The notes beneath the pieces are model-generated. The model saw only the letters and a list, made by a program, of their open reading frames with translations, did no database searches and was not told the origin of the DNA. The position numbers and the translations under genes were made by a program. From Burkholderiales bacterium PBB2 (lineage in GTDB: Bacteria > Pseudomonadota > Gammaproteobacteria > Burkholderiales > Burkholderiaceae_C): a stretch of DNA of 64,000 nt. Where the stretch lies: NCBI GenBank assembly GCA_002255955.1, contig NKIM01000001.1, positions 124,001-188,000 on the forward strand, in the 5' to 3' direction. This document shows positions 52,247 to 60,413 of the stretch, piece by piece (position 1 is the first letter of the stretch; each line of letters opens with the position of its first letter).

Positions 52247-54790
52247 TCATTTTGAGTCGAAACAGCTATTGCTTCTGCCGTAGGGACTAACTCTGAATGG
52301 AGGATCTCCTTCAGCTTTGACGACATCTACGGGAACGCCAGTGATCTGTGGTAATCCCTTCAATGTGATGACTGTGTCACCCGCATTGGCAATTCGGCCA
52401 AAGAAAGCTGGCGGGCTTACAACGCCGGATGCACTCACCCGAATCGCGAACTCCACCCAACTACCGTAGCTTTGCGGATACTCAATACGCAGTACAGCCA
52501 AGCCGTTAACGTCTGTTCGAGTACTACCAATCATGGTCACAGATACATCTGATTTGCGCGGATCCAACTGTCCGCTATTGTTCAAATCTTCAGACAAACC
52601 AATGTCCAAGCTCCCATTGCCATTCAAATCCTCATTGGGATCCAAAACACCATTGCCGTTTCTATCCTCCGAGAACGTCTCAATAGTGCCGTTGCGGAAT
52701 CCAGTGCCGGGCGAATTATCCTCATTGATACAACCCTTCCCGAAATCGTACTCGCCAGACAAGGGATCGAAGGGCAACGAGGGAAACTGTACCCACCGTT
52801 TGAGGCTCACGTCGTACTTCCAAACACCCTTGATGTAAGAAGGCAAGTCCAGCAGTGGGGTCACTTGAACGTCGGACTTCGGGTTACCCGCTGCATCCAC
52901 AACCAAAACGGTGAACTCTTGGAAATATGTAAGTTTGTTTACCCCAGCACCAATCAAGGCATTTGTGCCAATTGAGACAGAAATGGGTTGCTCGACAACA
53001 GTCAAGGAAACAGTACGAAGTCGATCTGAAGGGCAAGCGCTGATCGCCTCAACCGTGTCAGTCTTCGAGAAGCACGCATACAACTTTACTTGATCCGTAG
53101 GGCTCGGTCGCTGGCCGGCAACATAACTGGTGACAGCGATCCCAGATGCATCGGAGATGATGATTTTGTCATTCCCAGAACTAATCACACCATCAGTACC
53201 CGAACTATTAGCCCCGAAACCGATACGTGCGCGTACGTTCGGCACCGGCTCATTCTTATCGCTGCGGAACAATAGGCGAAGTTCAGATCGATTCTCAGAG
53301 CTGCCCACAAGATTAACTGCAACTACAGCGGGAGCAGCGGTAAAGGTGGCTGAAGCGATAGTGGTGCTAGCCGGCACATCTGACACTGTCGCATCGATTT
53401 GAACTGTGCTCTTTACGGACGTTCCACCGGCAGTTGCGGAAATCTCGGTAGGACCACTACCGGTAGCTCTATAGCAATAGGTGTATTTGCCCTTGGTGTC
53501 GGTGATGGCATCGCCTGGAGCGGTCTTGCCCGGGCAAGCCACGGCTCCCCCCTGGCTACCGCCCACCGAAACGGCCACGCCATCCATCGGGTTCACGTTG
53601 ACGTCCGTCAGCGTGTATTCCACCGCGCCCACATCGCCATTGCGCAAGGTGGCCGGCAAGAGCTGCGCTTGCAGTTTGGCGCCCGTCACCTTGAACGATG
53701 CTCGACGCACCAGCGCATCGCTGGTGGCCGTCACGGTCACGGTACGGTTGGAGCGATCGGCACCCACCAGGACCGAGGCCTTGGCGACGCCGTTCGCATC
53801 GGTCACCAAGTTACCAGGCACCAGCACTGCGTTACTGTCCACCGAGAACGTCACCTTGATGCCTGGAACGGCGTTGCGCAAGGTGTCCACGGCCGTGACC
53901 ACCACATCGACAGGCTCGCTGCCGGCATTGCCCACCGTGTTCTTGCTCAAGGTCATGGTCAGATCGCTGGCCTTGGGCACGATGGACACGGCTTCGATGA
54001 CGTCGAAGCTGATGGTTCGCACCACCGTGCCGCTGGTGGCCTGCACCGTGATGGCGCGATTGGTCTTGCCCTTGCTGGTCACCAAGCTGATTTCAGCCGC
54101 CAACACACCCGAGGTGACGTCCGTGGCAGTCTTGCTAAAAGCGTTGACGATGGAGCCGCCGGCGACCGGGTCAATCAGAGCCAGGGAAACCGGAGAGCCG
54201 CCGATGGCGCTGTTGAAGGCGTCCACCGAGGTCACGCTCAGCTTGGCGACTTGAGTGCCGTCATTGGGCAGGGTGACCTTGTCCACGACCAGGCGCAAAT
54301 CGGCGACCTTGCTGCCGTTCACGCTGTCCACCACATCAAAGCTGGCGGTCTTCTTGACCGAACCCGAGCTGACGTTGAGCTTGACGGTGCGGCTGGTCTT
54401 GTCGGTGATCTGCACCACCGCCGTGATCTTGCCGGTGTCCTTGCTGGTCACCTTGGCAGAGGGCGTGACGATGGAGCCGCTGTCCACTTCCACAGTGACC
54501 GGCGTTTCCACCCCGGTCAAAGCGGCGTTGCCCGAAGTCAGGGCAGTGATCGTGAACGTCACCACTTCAGCCCCCGAGTTGGGCACCGAGGTCTTGTCCG
54601 CCACCACCGCCAGGTCGGCCAAGGTGCTGGGCGTGTTGGGATTGGTGCCCGTGCCCGGATCAAAAACCGAGGTGCCGGAATCACCGCCGCCGCCGCCGCA
54701 GGCAGCCAAAGCCACGCCCAGCAGCATCACACCCGCCGCTCGCCACGCTTGGCGCCAGGAAGGTCGCGCCCACACCATGGATGTACTCAT
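52247..54790 (-). CDS. large surface lipoprotein with Ig-like repeats and Ca-binding-like C-terminus
   Basis: An 847-residue predicted lipoprotein: the signal peptide ends in L-A-A-C (Cys31), followed by five Gly. From about 50 to 400 it is built of at least three repeats of the bacterial Ig-like (Big/invasin) type, each with LxVDK/LSKN..VPNxG, a D-x-x-x-A/G-V turn, and an xxxRTVTVxATSG closing strand. Residues about 697-735 hold three DxNGNGxLD-like loops, as in EF-hand/dockerin calcium sites. AGGAG supports the ATG at 54790. Base composition drops sharply in the last 1.2 kb of the gene. It lies between pilQ and aroK. It may be an adhesin or matrix protein; the function is unknown. Confidence 0.8.
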   Translation of the reverse strand: MSTSMVWARPSWRQAWRAAGVMLLGVALAACGGGGGDSGTSVFDPGTGTNPNTPSTLADLAVVADKTSVPNSGAEVVTFTITALTSGNAALTGVETPVTVEVDSGSIVTPSAKVTSKDTGKITAVVQITDKTSRTVKLNVSSGSVKKTASFDVVDSVNGSKVADLRLVVDKVTLPNDGTQVAKLSVTSVDAFNSAIGGSPVSLALIDPVAGGSIVNAFSKTATDVTSGVLAAEISLVTSKGKTNRAITVQATSGTVVRTISFDVIEAVSIVPKASDLTMTLSKNTVGNAGSEPVDVVVTAVDTLRNAVPGIKVTFSVDSNAVLVPGNLVTDANGVAKASVLVGADRSNRTVTVTATSDALVRRASFKVTGAKLQAQLLPATLRNGDVGAVEYTLTDVNVNPMDGVAVSVGGSQGGAVACPGKTAPGDAITDTKGKYTYCYRATGSGPTEISATAGGTSVKSTVQIDATVSDVPASTTIASATFTAAPAVVAVNLVGSSENRSELRLLFRSDKNEPVPNVRARIGFGANSSGTDGVISSGNDKIIISDASGIAVTSYVAGQRPSPTDQVKLYACFSKTDTVEAISACPSDRLRTVSLTVVEQPISVSIGTNALIGAGVNKLTYFQEFTVLVVDAAGNPKSDVQVTPLLDLPSYIKGVWKYDVSLKRWVQFPSLPFDPLSGEYDFGKGCINEDNSPGTGFRNGTIETFSEDRNGNGVLDPNEDLNGNGSLDIGLSEDLNNSGQLDPRKSDVSVTMIGSTRTDVNGLAVLRIEYPQSYGSWVEFAIRVSASGVVSPPAFFGRIANAGDTVITLKGLPQITGVPVDVVKAEGDPPFRVSPYGRSNSCFDSK

Positions 54791-54871
54791 TTCTGCAAAC
54801 TCCTGCATGGCAGCGCCGCCGCGGCGGTCGCTGCCTTCTCCCGATTGACTAAGTTCCCGCCAACATGTCCA

Positions 54872-57082
54872 TCAACGGACCGGCGCACGCTCGCTGACCA
54901 CCTTGGGGGTCAGGAAAATCAAGAGCTCGGTCTTGCTCGAGGTGCGGCTCTTGTTCTTGAACAGATTGCCCAGATAGGGAATGTCACCCAGCACCGGCAC
55001 CTTGGACTCGTCTTCACGCTCATCCTGGGTGAAGATGCCACCGATCACCACAGTGCCGCCGTTCTCCACCAAGACCATGGTTTTCACATGCTTGTTGTTG
55101 ATGGCGTAGCCCTGGGGGGTCAGCGTACCGCGGCTGTCCTTGTTGACATCCACGTCCAGAATCACATTGCCTTCCGGCGTGATCTGCGGTGTCACTTCCA
55201 GCTTCAAGACGGCCTTCTTGAACTGGATCGAAGTGGCGCCACTGGAGGTGGCAACCTGGTAGGGCAGTTCCTCACCTTGCTCGATCAAGGCCTTGACCTG
55301 GTCGGCGGTGATGACGCGCGGGCTGGACACGATCTTGCCCTTGCCATCGGCTTCCAGGGCCGACAGCTCCAGGTTCAAGAATCGGTTGGCCGTGGCATTG
55401 AACAAGGACAGAGCAAAATTCGCCACATTGGCGCCGCCGAAGCTGTCTGAGGAGACATTGGCCGGCAGATTGACAAACTGCGTGTTGAAGATGGGTTTGC
55501 CATCCGAACCGCTGCCGCCTGCACCGACGCTGCCGCCGGGCTGCAAGGTCTGGCCGGCGATGCCGTTGAGGTTGCCGCCCAGGGTCAGGTAGTTGTTGCC
55601 ACCGACCGAGTAGCCCGGAATGCCACCGCGGGTTCCGCGCAAATCGGCACTGCCCAACTTCACGCCGAGCGCGCGACCGAACTTGTCGTCCGCTTCGACG
55701 ATGCGGGCTTCGATCAAGACCTGGCGCACCGGGATGTCGATCTTGGCAATCATGGCCAGGATCTCTTCCAGCTTGGACGGGATGTCGGTCACGAAGAGCT
55801 GGTTGGTGCGGGTCTCGTAAATCACACTGCCGCGCGGCGACAGGATGCGGGTCGCGTTCTGACCTCCACCGCTGGAGCCGCCGGAGTTCTGCCCGCTCAG
55901 ACCCTTGGCCACTTCTTCGGCCTTGGTGTAGTTCAGCTGGATGGACTGGGTGCGCACCGGCTCCAGATTGGCGATCTGGGCTTTGGCTTCCAGATCCAGC
56001 TTTTCCTTGGCCGAGAGCTCATCCTTGGGGGCAATCCACAGCACATTGCCGGACTTCTTCAAGCCCAGGCCTTTGGCCTGCATGATGATGTCCAGGGCTT
56101 GGTCCCAGGGCACATCCTTGAGGCGCAAGGTCACATTACCGGTCACGGTGTCGCTGGTCACCACATTGAAGTTGGTGAAATCGGCAATCACCTGCAGCAG
56201 CGCACGCACTTCGATGTTCTGGAAGTTCAGCGACAGCTTGTCACCTGCGTAGCCAGGGCCCGTGGTCAGCTTGTTGGGATCTTGCTTCTGATGCCGCACT
56301 TCCAGCACAAACTGGTTGTCGCTCTGGTAAGCGCTGTGCTCCCAAGCACCCTTGGGCTCGATGACCATGCGCACGCGGTCGCCGTTCTGCGTGGTCACCA
56401 CCGACTGCACCGGGCTGCCGAAGTCGGCCACATCCAGCTTGCGACGCAGGCCCTCGGGCACGGTCGAGCGCAGGAATTCCACCACCAGGTTCTGACCCTG
56501 CTGCTGAATGTCCACGCCGACCTGGTTGCTCGGCAAGTTGACGATCACGCGGCCGGAGTTGTCTTGCCCGCGACGGAAGTCGATGTCACGGATGGACTGC
56601 GCCTCGGCGTTCAGGCTCTGAGCGAAATGCACCGGCTCATTGGGCGCCACGGCCAGCGAAGGCGAAGCCTCGAGAATCAGCAGCAAGGCGTTGTCCTGCA
56701 ATTCCGCTCGGTAACCCGAGGGCGTGCGCAGGTTCAGCACCACGCGCGAGCGTTCACCCGCCTGGGCCACATTGGCCGAGCGCAGATTGCCTTGGTTGAT
56801 CTCCACCATCGAACGGCCAATGCCGTTCACCACGCCGGGCAAGTCGATGGCGATGCGCGGCGGCGTCTGCACGGTGAAGCCGCGCGGGATCTCCGTCAGC
56901 GGCTGGCTCAACTCGATGCGCACCACTTCCACGCCCGCTTGCTGCGTGCTGTTGATGGAACGGATGGCGGTCTGCGCCCAGGCCGGCGCGGCCGTGGCCA
57001 CCGTGGCCAGAACTAGGGCCGAGGCCGTCGCCCACTTGCGCCAATGGCTCGTCATCCTCGATGTCTCCTGGAAATTTTTCAT
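54872..57082 (-). CDS. pilQ: type IV pilus secretin PilQ
   Basis: A 736-residue PilQ, the outer-membrane channel for the pilus. A signal peptide ends near APAWAQ. Two AMIN domains (peptidoglycan binding) come first, then the secretin N domains beginning near residue 282 (LSLNFQNIEVRALLQVIADF), a Gly/Ser-rich loop (about 395-405), and the secretin core with the VPVLGDIPYLGNLFK signature near 699. I use the ATG at 57082 because it overlaps the pilP stop (ATGA) and has GAAGG upstream; the ATG at 57055 with AGGAG is a strong alternative that shortens the protein by nine residues. Confidence 0.95.
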   Translation of the reverse strand: MKNFQETSRMTSHWRKWATASALVLATVATAAPAWAQTAIRSINSTQQAGVEVVRIELSQPLTEIPRGFTVQTPPRIAIDLPGVVNGIGRSMVEINQGNLRSANVAQAGERSRVVLNLRTPSGYRAELQDNALLLILEASPSLAVAPNEPVHFAQSLNAEAQSIRDIDFRRGQDNSGRVIVNLPSNQVGVDIQQQGQNLVVEFLRSTVPEGLRRKLDVADFGSPVQSVVTTQNGDRVRMVIEPKGAWEHSAYQSDNQFVLEVRHQKQDPNKLTTGPGYAGDKLSLNFQNIEVRALLQVIADFTNFNVVTSDTVTGNVTLRLKDVPWDQALDIIMQAKGLGLKKSGNVLWIAPKDELSAKEKLDLEAKAQIANLEPVRTQSIQLNYTKAEEVAKGLSGQNSGGSSGGGQNATRILSPRGSVIYETRTNQLFVTDIPSKLEEILAMIAKIDIPVRQVLIEARIVEADDKFGRALGVKLGSADLRGTRGGIPGYSVGGNNYLTLGGNLNGIAGQTLQPGGSVGAGGSGSDGKPIFNTQFVNLPANVSSDSFGGANVANFALSLFNATANRFLNLELSALEADGKGKIVSSPRVITADQVKALIEQGEELPYQVATSSGATSIQFKKAVLKLEVTPQITPEGNVILDVDVNKDSRGTLTPQGYAINNKHVKTMVLVENGGTVVIGGIFTQDEREDESKVPVLGDIPYLGNLFKNKSRTSSKTELLIFLTPKVVSERAPVR

Positions 57083-57630
57083 CGTCCCTTCTCCTGCAGC
57101 TGGAGGGTACTGGTGCGTTCAATCCACTCGCCCGCAGCGTCCTGGACGACTTCTCGCAATCCGATTTCGGTTTCGCTGATCTTCATCACCCGTCCAAAGT
57201 TCAAACCGAGGTAGTCCCCGCTCTTGACCTGATAGAGCAGGTTGTCCACCCGCAGCAAGGCATAACGCTGGTTCTGCCGGGTCAGGCTGCCGACCATGGT
57301 CATGCTGTCCAGCGGGTAGGCCTCCAGCGGCTCGCGGCGCCGGCTCATTTCCTTGGCCAGCAAGGAATTGGGCAAGGACGCCTCCTGCTTGACGGCCACG
57401 CTCAACTTCTGGGGGCTGAAAGGCTCGACGCCCAGGCTCGCTTCATAGGGCTGGGGCTGGAATTTCTTGGGTGGCACCAGGGGCGCAATGGTCGCACGCG
57501 CTTCTTTGCGCTGCTGCTCCATCCATTGCTGCAGCTCGTCCATATTGGTTGAGCAGGCAGCCAAGCTGGCGCAGACGGCCAGTGCCGCCGCGCGCAACAC
57601 CCAGGGGTTCAGATTCATCCGCGCGCTCAT
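57079..57630 (-). CDS. pilP: type IV pilus lipoprotein PilP
   Basis: A 183-residue PilP. A lipobox L-A-A-C (about residue 26) anchors it to the inner membrane. A flexible Pro-rich linker leads to a C-terminal beta-sandwich with MTMVGSLTRQNQRYALLRVD and YLGLNFGRVMKISE, the part that contacts the PilQ N domains. It connects the PilMNO alignment complex with the secretin. Start and stop overlap pilO and pilQ as ATGA. Confidence 0.93.
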   Translation of the reverse strand: MSARMNLNPWVLRAAALAVCASLAACSTNMDELQQWMEQQRKEARATIAPLVPPKKFQPQPYEASLGVEPFSPQKLSVAVKQEASLPNSLLAKEMSRRREPLEAYPLDSMTMVGSLTRQNQRYALLRVDNLLYQVKSGDYLGLNFGRVMKISETEIGLREVVQDAAGEWIERTSTLQLQEKGR

Positions 57631-58328
57631 GGCTTCTTCGCTCCTGCAGCCGCCTTGGCCGCAGCCTTCTTCTGTTCCGCCACTTCGATGGCATCCAGAT
57701 AGCGGTAGGTGCGGGCGGTGGCTTCCATGCTCAGCGTGCCGCTGCCCACATCCTTGCCGGACGGCGCCAGGACATTGAGGTTGTGCAGCGTGACGATGCG
57801 AGACAGATTGGAGACATCGGCCGCAAACGAGCCGATGTCGTGATAACGACCCGATACGCGCAAGGAAATCGGCAACTCGGCGTAATAGTCCTTGACGACC
57901 ACCTGGCCGGGGCGGAACAGCTCGAACTGCAGGCTGCGGCCCACGCCGGCTTGGGTGATGTCGGACAACAGGGCGTCCATCTCAGCCTTGCCCGGCAGCT
58001 GCTTTTCCAGCTGGGTCACGTATTCCTCGACCTGGCTCTTTTGCTTGCGCAGCTCTGGCAGGTTGACGGCTTGCGCCAATTTGGCGGTGTAGTCCTGGCG
58101 CAGATTGGGTTCGCGTGCCACTTCGGCGTCGAGCAAGGCCTGCTCGTCCGACAAGAGCAGGAACCAGCCCAGCACCACCACCACCAGCGTCACCGCCAGT
58201 GAGGCGGCCAGCTTGGGCAGCACCGGCCACTGGCCCGGCTCATTGGGGTTGAGCCCGCGGAACTGGTCCGCCACATCGGCGCCCCAGGCGTTCAGGTCAA
58301 ATTTGAGATTCAAAGACGTGCTGGCCAT
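57627..58328 (-). CDS. pilO: type IV pilus alignment protein PilO
   Basis: A 233-residue PilO. A cytoplasmic stretch of about 38 residues is followed by one membrane helix (about 40-62), a coiled-coil segment (LRKQKSQVEEYVTQLEKQLPG) and a ferredoxin-like periplasmic domain (FELFRPGQVVVKDYYAELPI). It pairs with PilN. I prefer the ATG at 58328, with GAAGG five bases upstream, over the ATG at 58340 that touches the pilN stop. An Ala/Lys-rich tail follows the core. Confidence 0.92.
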   Translation of the reverse strand: MASTSLNLKFDLNAWGADVADQFRGLNPNEPGQWPVLPKLAASLAVTLVVVVLGWFLLLSDEQALLDAEVAREPNLRQDYTAKLAQAVNLPELRKQKSQVEEYVTQLEKQLPGKAEMDALLSDITQAGVGRSLQFELFRPGQVVVKDYYAELPISLRVSGRYHDIGSFAADVSNLSRIVTLHNLNVLAPSGKDVGSGTLSMEATARTYRYLDAIEVAEQKKAAAKAAAGAKKP

Positions 58329-58339
58329 GCTTGCCTTCA

Positions 58340-58954
58340 TCAAGACTTGGGCGCCGAGGCCGGCTTGCCCGGCGCGCCAGGTGCGGCTTCCCGCACGGGC
58401 TCCTTGATCGACACCCGCATGGAGAAATCGAACAAACGCTTCTGGTCACGGCTGTTGGTGGTCAGATTGGCCACCTTGATTTCCACCAGATCGGGCCGCT
58501 CCAGCCAGTCCGAGCTGCGCGAGGTGTTGCGGATGAACTCCGACACCCGCTCATTGGTCTGCGCAATGCCACTGATGGTCACCACCTTGTCGGCCTGGCG
58601 GATGGCGGTCAGGTAGACCCCTTCCGGCGTATGACGTGCCAGCTCGTTGAGCAATTGCACCGGGGTGTTGCGGTCACTTTGCAGGTCTTCCACCGCGCGC
58701 TGGCGCGATTTCAGGGACTCGATCTCGGCCTTGAGGTTGGCGATGTCCTTGATCTGCTCATCCAGCTTGGCGATCTGGTCGCTCAAGAACTGGTTGCGCG
58801 TCCTTTGATCATTGGTCATGTGCTGAATCAGCGCGTAACCCGCCATCACCGCACCAATGCCGACCAGGGCCGCCAAGCCCAGACCGGCAAAAAACGCGTT
58901 CTTGCGACGCTTGCGTTTCTCTTCCCGATGGGGAAGCAGATTGATCAGGATCAC
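58340..58954 (-). CDS. pilN: type IV pilus alignment protein PilN
   Basis: A 204-residue PilN. The N-terminal INLLPHREEKRKRRK motif binds the PilM groove in the cytoplasm. One membrane helix (about 19-42) precedes a coiled coil and a periplasmic domain (TPEGVYLTAIRQADKVVTISG). The GTG at 58954 is chosen because it starts right at the conserved motif, has GGAGG nine bases upstream and overlaps the pilM stop (GTGA). Confidence 0.93.
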   Translation of the reverse strand: MILINLLPHREEKRKRRKNAFFAGLGLAALVGIGAVMAGYALIQHMTNDQRTRNQFLSDQIAKLDEQIKDIANLKAEIESLKSRQRAVEDLQSDRNTPVQLLNELARHTPEGVYLTAIRQADKVVTISGIAQTNERVSEFIRNTSRSSDWLERPDLVEIKVANLTTNSRDQKRLFDFSMRVSIKEPVREAAPGAPGKPASAPKS

Positions 58955-60030
58955 TGGTAGAACCTCCGCATCGCCAGGCCGCAAGCGGTCAGGTAGGCCG
59001 GTGCTTCGCGACGCAGCTTCTGCTCACGCACGGCCGAACCCAGCTCCATGTTCTCGAAGGGGTTCACCACCATGCAGGCAAAGCCGGTCAGCTCAGTCAC
59101 CCGCTCCTTCAGTCCCGGCAGAGTGGCCGTGCCCCCGGCCAGCATCACGTAGTGCACCTTGTGGTGGGGTGTGCTGGTGAAGAAGTACTGCAGCGCGCGG
59201 CCGATTTCTTGGGACAAGCTGTCCACAAAGGGGTTCAGCACCGCCACCTCGAAATCTTCGGGCAGGTCATTGGATAGCTTCTTCTGCTCCGCCTCTTCGA
59301 AAGAGAAGCCGTATTGGCGCGAGATCAGCTGGGTCAACTGCGAACCGCCAAACGCCTGGTCGCGGTCGTAGAGCATCTCATCGTCGCGCAGCACCTTGAG
59401 GCTAGTGGTGTCGGCTCCGATCTCGAACAGCGCGACCAACGCATCCTTGCCCGCATTGGGCAGGTTGGCAATCAGGCGGCCCATGGCCATGCGCGAGGCA
59501 TGCGATTCAATGTCCAGCACCACCGGCCGCAAACCGGCGGCTTCGGCCAGGCCCTGACGGTCTTGAACGCGGTCCTTGCGCGAGGCGGCGATCAGCACTT
59601 CCACATCGCCGACCGAAGTCGGGCTGGGGCCGATCACGCAGAAATCCAGGCTCACCTCGTCCAGCGAGAAGGGGATGTACTGGTTGGCCTCGGCTTCGAC
59701 CTGAATCTCCAGCTCTTCCTCGCGCAGCCCGGCGGGCAGCATGATCTTCTTGGTGATGACGGCCGATTGCGGCATGGCCAGCACGGCGTCGCGGGTGCGG
59801 CTGCCGCTGCGCGCCACCACACGGCGCACGGCATCAGCCACTTCGTCGAATTTCTCGATTTGGCCGTCGGTGATCCAGCCCTTTTCGAAGGACTCGGTGG
59901 CAAAACGCTCCAACACGAATTCACCACTGGCGGTCTGGCCCAGTTCAACCAGCTTGACGCTCGACGAACTGATATCGAGCCCAATCATCGGCGGGTGCTT
60001 GCGACCCAACAAAACGTCAAGTATGCCCAT
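58951..60030 (-). CDS. pilM: type IV pilus actin-like protein PilM
   Basis: A 359-residue PilM, a cytoplasmic actin-like ATP-binding protein that recruits PilN and links to the motor. The first phosphate loop is [16 protein letters not shown], the second lies in [15 protein letters not shown], and the adenosine motif in [19 protein letters not shown] lies before the ATG. It is the first gene of pilMNOPQ, divergent from ponA, the classic proteobacterial arrangement. Confidence 0.95.
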   Translation of the reverse strand: MGILDVLLGRKHPPMIGLDISSSSVKLVELGQTASGEFVLERFATESFEKGWITDGQIEKFDEVADAVRRVVARSGSRTRDAVLAMPQSAVITKKIMLPAGLREEELEIQVEAEANQYIPFSLDEVSLDFCVIGPSPTSVGDVEVLIAASRKDRVQDRQGLAEAAGLRPVVLDIESHASRMAMGRLIANLPNAGKDALVALFEIGADTTSLKVLRDDEMLYDRDQAFGGSQLTQLISRQYGFSFEEAEQKKLSNDLPEDFEVAVLNPFVDSLSQEIGRALQYFFTSTPHHKVHYVMLAGGTATLPGLKERVTELTGFACMVVNPFENMELGSAVREQKLRREAPAYLTACGLAMRRFYQ

Positions 60031-60064
60031 GACGCGAATCCCCCAACGTTTTTGCGCCGGACTG

Positions 60065-60093
60065 TTAATAAGTTACTTGAATGCTAGCAGCAA
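60065..60093 (-). promoter_or_regulatory. candidate sigma-70 promoter for pilM
   Basis: On the minus strand TTGCTG (60093-60088) and TATTAA (60070-60065) are separated by exactly 17 bases, 35 bases before the pilM ATG. Each box matches four of six consensus bases. The surrounding DNA is the most AT-rich part of the pilM/ponA gap. Confidence 0.45.
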
Positions 60094-60129
60094 AGACATT
60101 GACCGCCCAAGGAAAAGCGGTCACAGCTG

Positions 60130-60158
60130 GTAACAGCTCGTTGCGTAACATACACGAG
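60130..60158. repeat. repeat cluster in the pilM/ponA intergenic region
   Basis: GTAAC occurs at 60130-60134 and 60145-60149 (15 bases apart), and CTCGT (60138-60142) is mirrored by ACGAG (60154-60158). The cluster lies just upstream of the candidate pilM promoter. It could be an operator, but such short matches may be chance. The rest of the 383-base gap (60031-60413) holds no gene I recognise. Confidence 0.3.
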
Positions 60159-60385
60159 CCAGAAGACCCTGGATGCCCCGAAAAACACCGAGAAGACGGC
60201 GCATTCAAACCATCGCAGCGACCCTTATTTCAAGCCCAGACCTAATTTTCCCGAAATACGGAGCGGGGCAAGGCCGAAACAAGCCGGGATAACAGGCCCG
60301 ATGCCGCGGACAGGCACAGGAAGCCAAATCGGGACCAAGCCTGAGCCCGGCCGATTCGTCGGGCATGCGGCCGAAAAGCCCTTCC

Positions 60386-60391
60386 TATAAT
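60386..60391 (+). promoter_or_regulatory. TATAAT -10 box ahead of ponA
   Basis: A perfect TATAAT lies 22 bases before the ponA ATG, which would leave a leader of about 15-17 bases. No good -35 box is found 16-18 bases upstream, so activity may need an activator or be weak. Confidence 0.4.
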
Positions 60392-60413
60392 GCGCCGACC
60401 CATCCGGAGGCCC

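Noticed and set aside
53399-55450. A 683-codon plus-strand frame opposite the lipoprotein and pilQ
   Set aside because: His/Gly/Arg-rich shadow spanning two real minus-strand genes and their gap.
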